Of a stretch of DNA of 64,000 nucleotides, positions 63,999 through 64,000 are shown in pieces. The notes beneath the pieces were generated by a model. It ran no database searches, was not told the DNA's origin, and was given only the letters and a program-made list of their open reading frames with translations. A program made the translations under genes and the position numbers. Source of the DNA: Burkholderia paludis (GTDB taxonomy: Bacteria > Pseudomonadota > Gammaproteobacteria > Burkholderiales > Burkholderiaceae). Every line of letters starts with the position of its first letter. Positions within the stretch are counted from its first letter, which is position 1. The stretch is taken from assembly GCF_000732615.1 (NCBI RefSeq), contig NZ_JPGL01000014.1:62001-126000 (forward strand). Reading direction: 5' to 3'.

Positions 63999-64000
63999 GC

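Noticed and set aside
1..64000. tRNA, rRNA or known riboswitch genes
   Set aside because: No cloverleaf, rRNA segment or recognisable riboswitch was found by eye in the intergenic regions. A covariance-model scan was not possible, so weak cases could be missed.

Overview
The window is high-GC (about two-thirds G+C), densely coded DNA, interrupted by a few AT-rich regulatory gaps. Gene content points to a Burkholderia chromosome, most likely the main chromosome of a Burkholderia cepacia complex strain. The markers are an AmrAB-OprA-type RND pump next to a type 1-like pilin gene, a NodIJ-type ABC exporter, an rbsBACRK operon, a prkA-yeaH-spoVR cluster and an sbp-cysTWA-cysB operon. The assignment rests on protein-family recognition by reading; no database search was run.

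Layout. 1-8600: an HxlR regulator (cut by the window edge) diverging from a PaaI-type thioesterase, the aldo/keto reductase tas, an M20 peptidase plus MFS transporter pair diverging from a LysR regulator, then tRNA 2-selenouridine synthase (selU/mnmH) translationally coupled to a DUF318-type permease, and a conserved hypothetical. 8600-13100: nodIJ, a universal stress protein, a DUF2939 protein, and lexA with two tandem SOS boxes and a small unknown downstream gene. 13300-18400: the complete sulfate ABC transporter operon ending in cysB. 18700-27200: a DUF805 protein, the ribose operon with a perfect LacI-family operator, and a methyl-accepting chemotaxis protein. 27700-34290: prkA-yeaH-spoVR, then kgtP, with clear intrinsic terminators between units.

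34300-41300 is an agmatine/putrescine region: a LysR regulator diverges from aguA (agmatine deiminase) and aguB (N-carbamoylputrescine amidase), followed by a PotF-like binding protein and two further agmatine-deiminase-family enzymes, one with a Tat signal and one a Tat lipoprotein. 42100-51600 is a chaperone-usher fimbrial operon (pilin, chaperone, usher, second chaperone, a 1007-residue protein with an ESPR/haemagglutinin-type secretion domain and GLUG-like repeats, and a probable tip adhesin). This operon is bracketed by two 124-bp direct repeats, 94% identical, each ending in an intrinsic terminator and carrying an anti-Shine-Dalgarno sequence. They look like a duplicated small-RNA gene. 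52100-54470 is an amino-acid ABC transporter without its ATPase, 54490-55750 an M23 peptidase, and 56070-62670 the amrR / amrA-amrB-oprA efflux locus. The window ends with a second fimbrial pilin gene preceded by an AT-rich region full of GACAA/TTGTC dyads.

The most unusual elements are the duplicated sRNA-like repeat pair, the haemagglutinin-like protein inside a chaperone-usher operon, and the three differently localised agmatine-deiminase paralogues.
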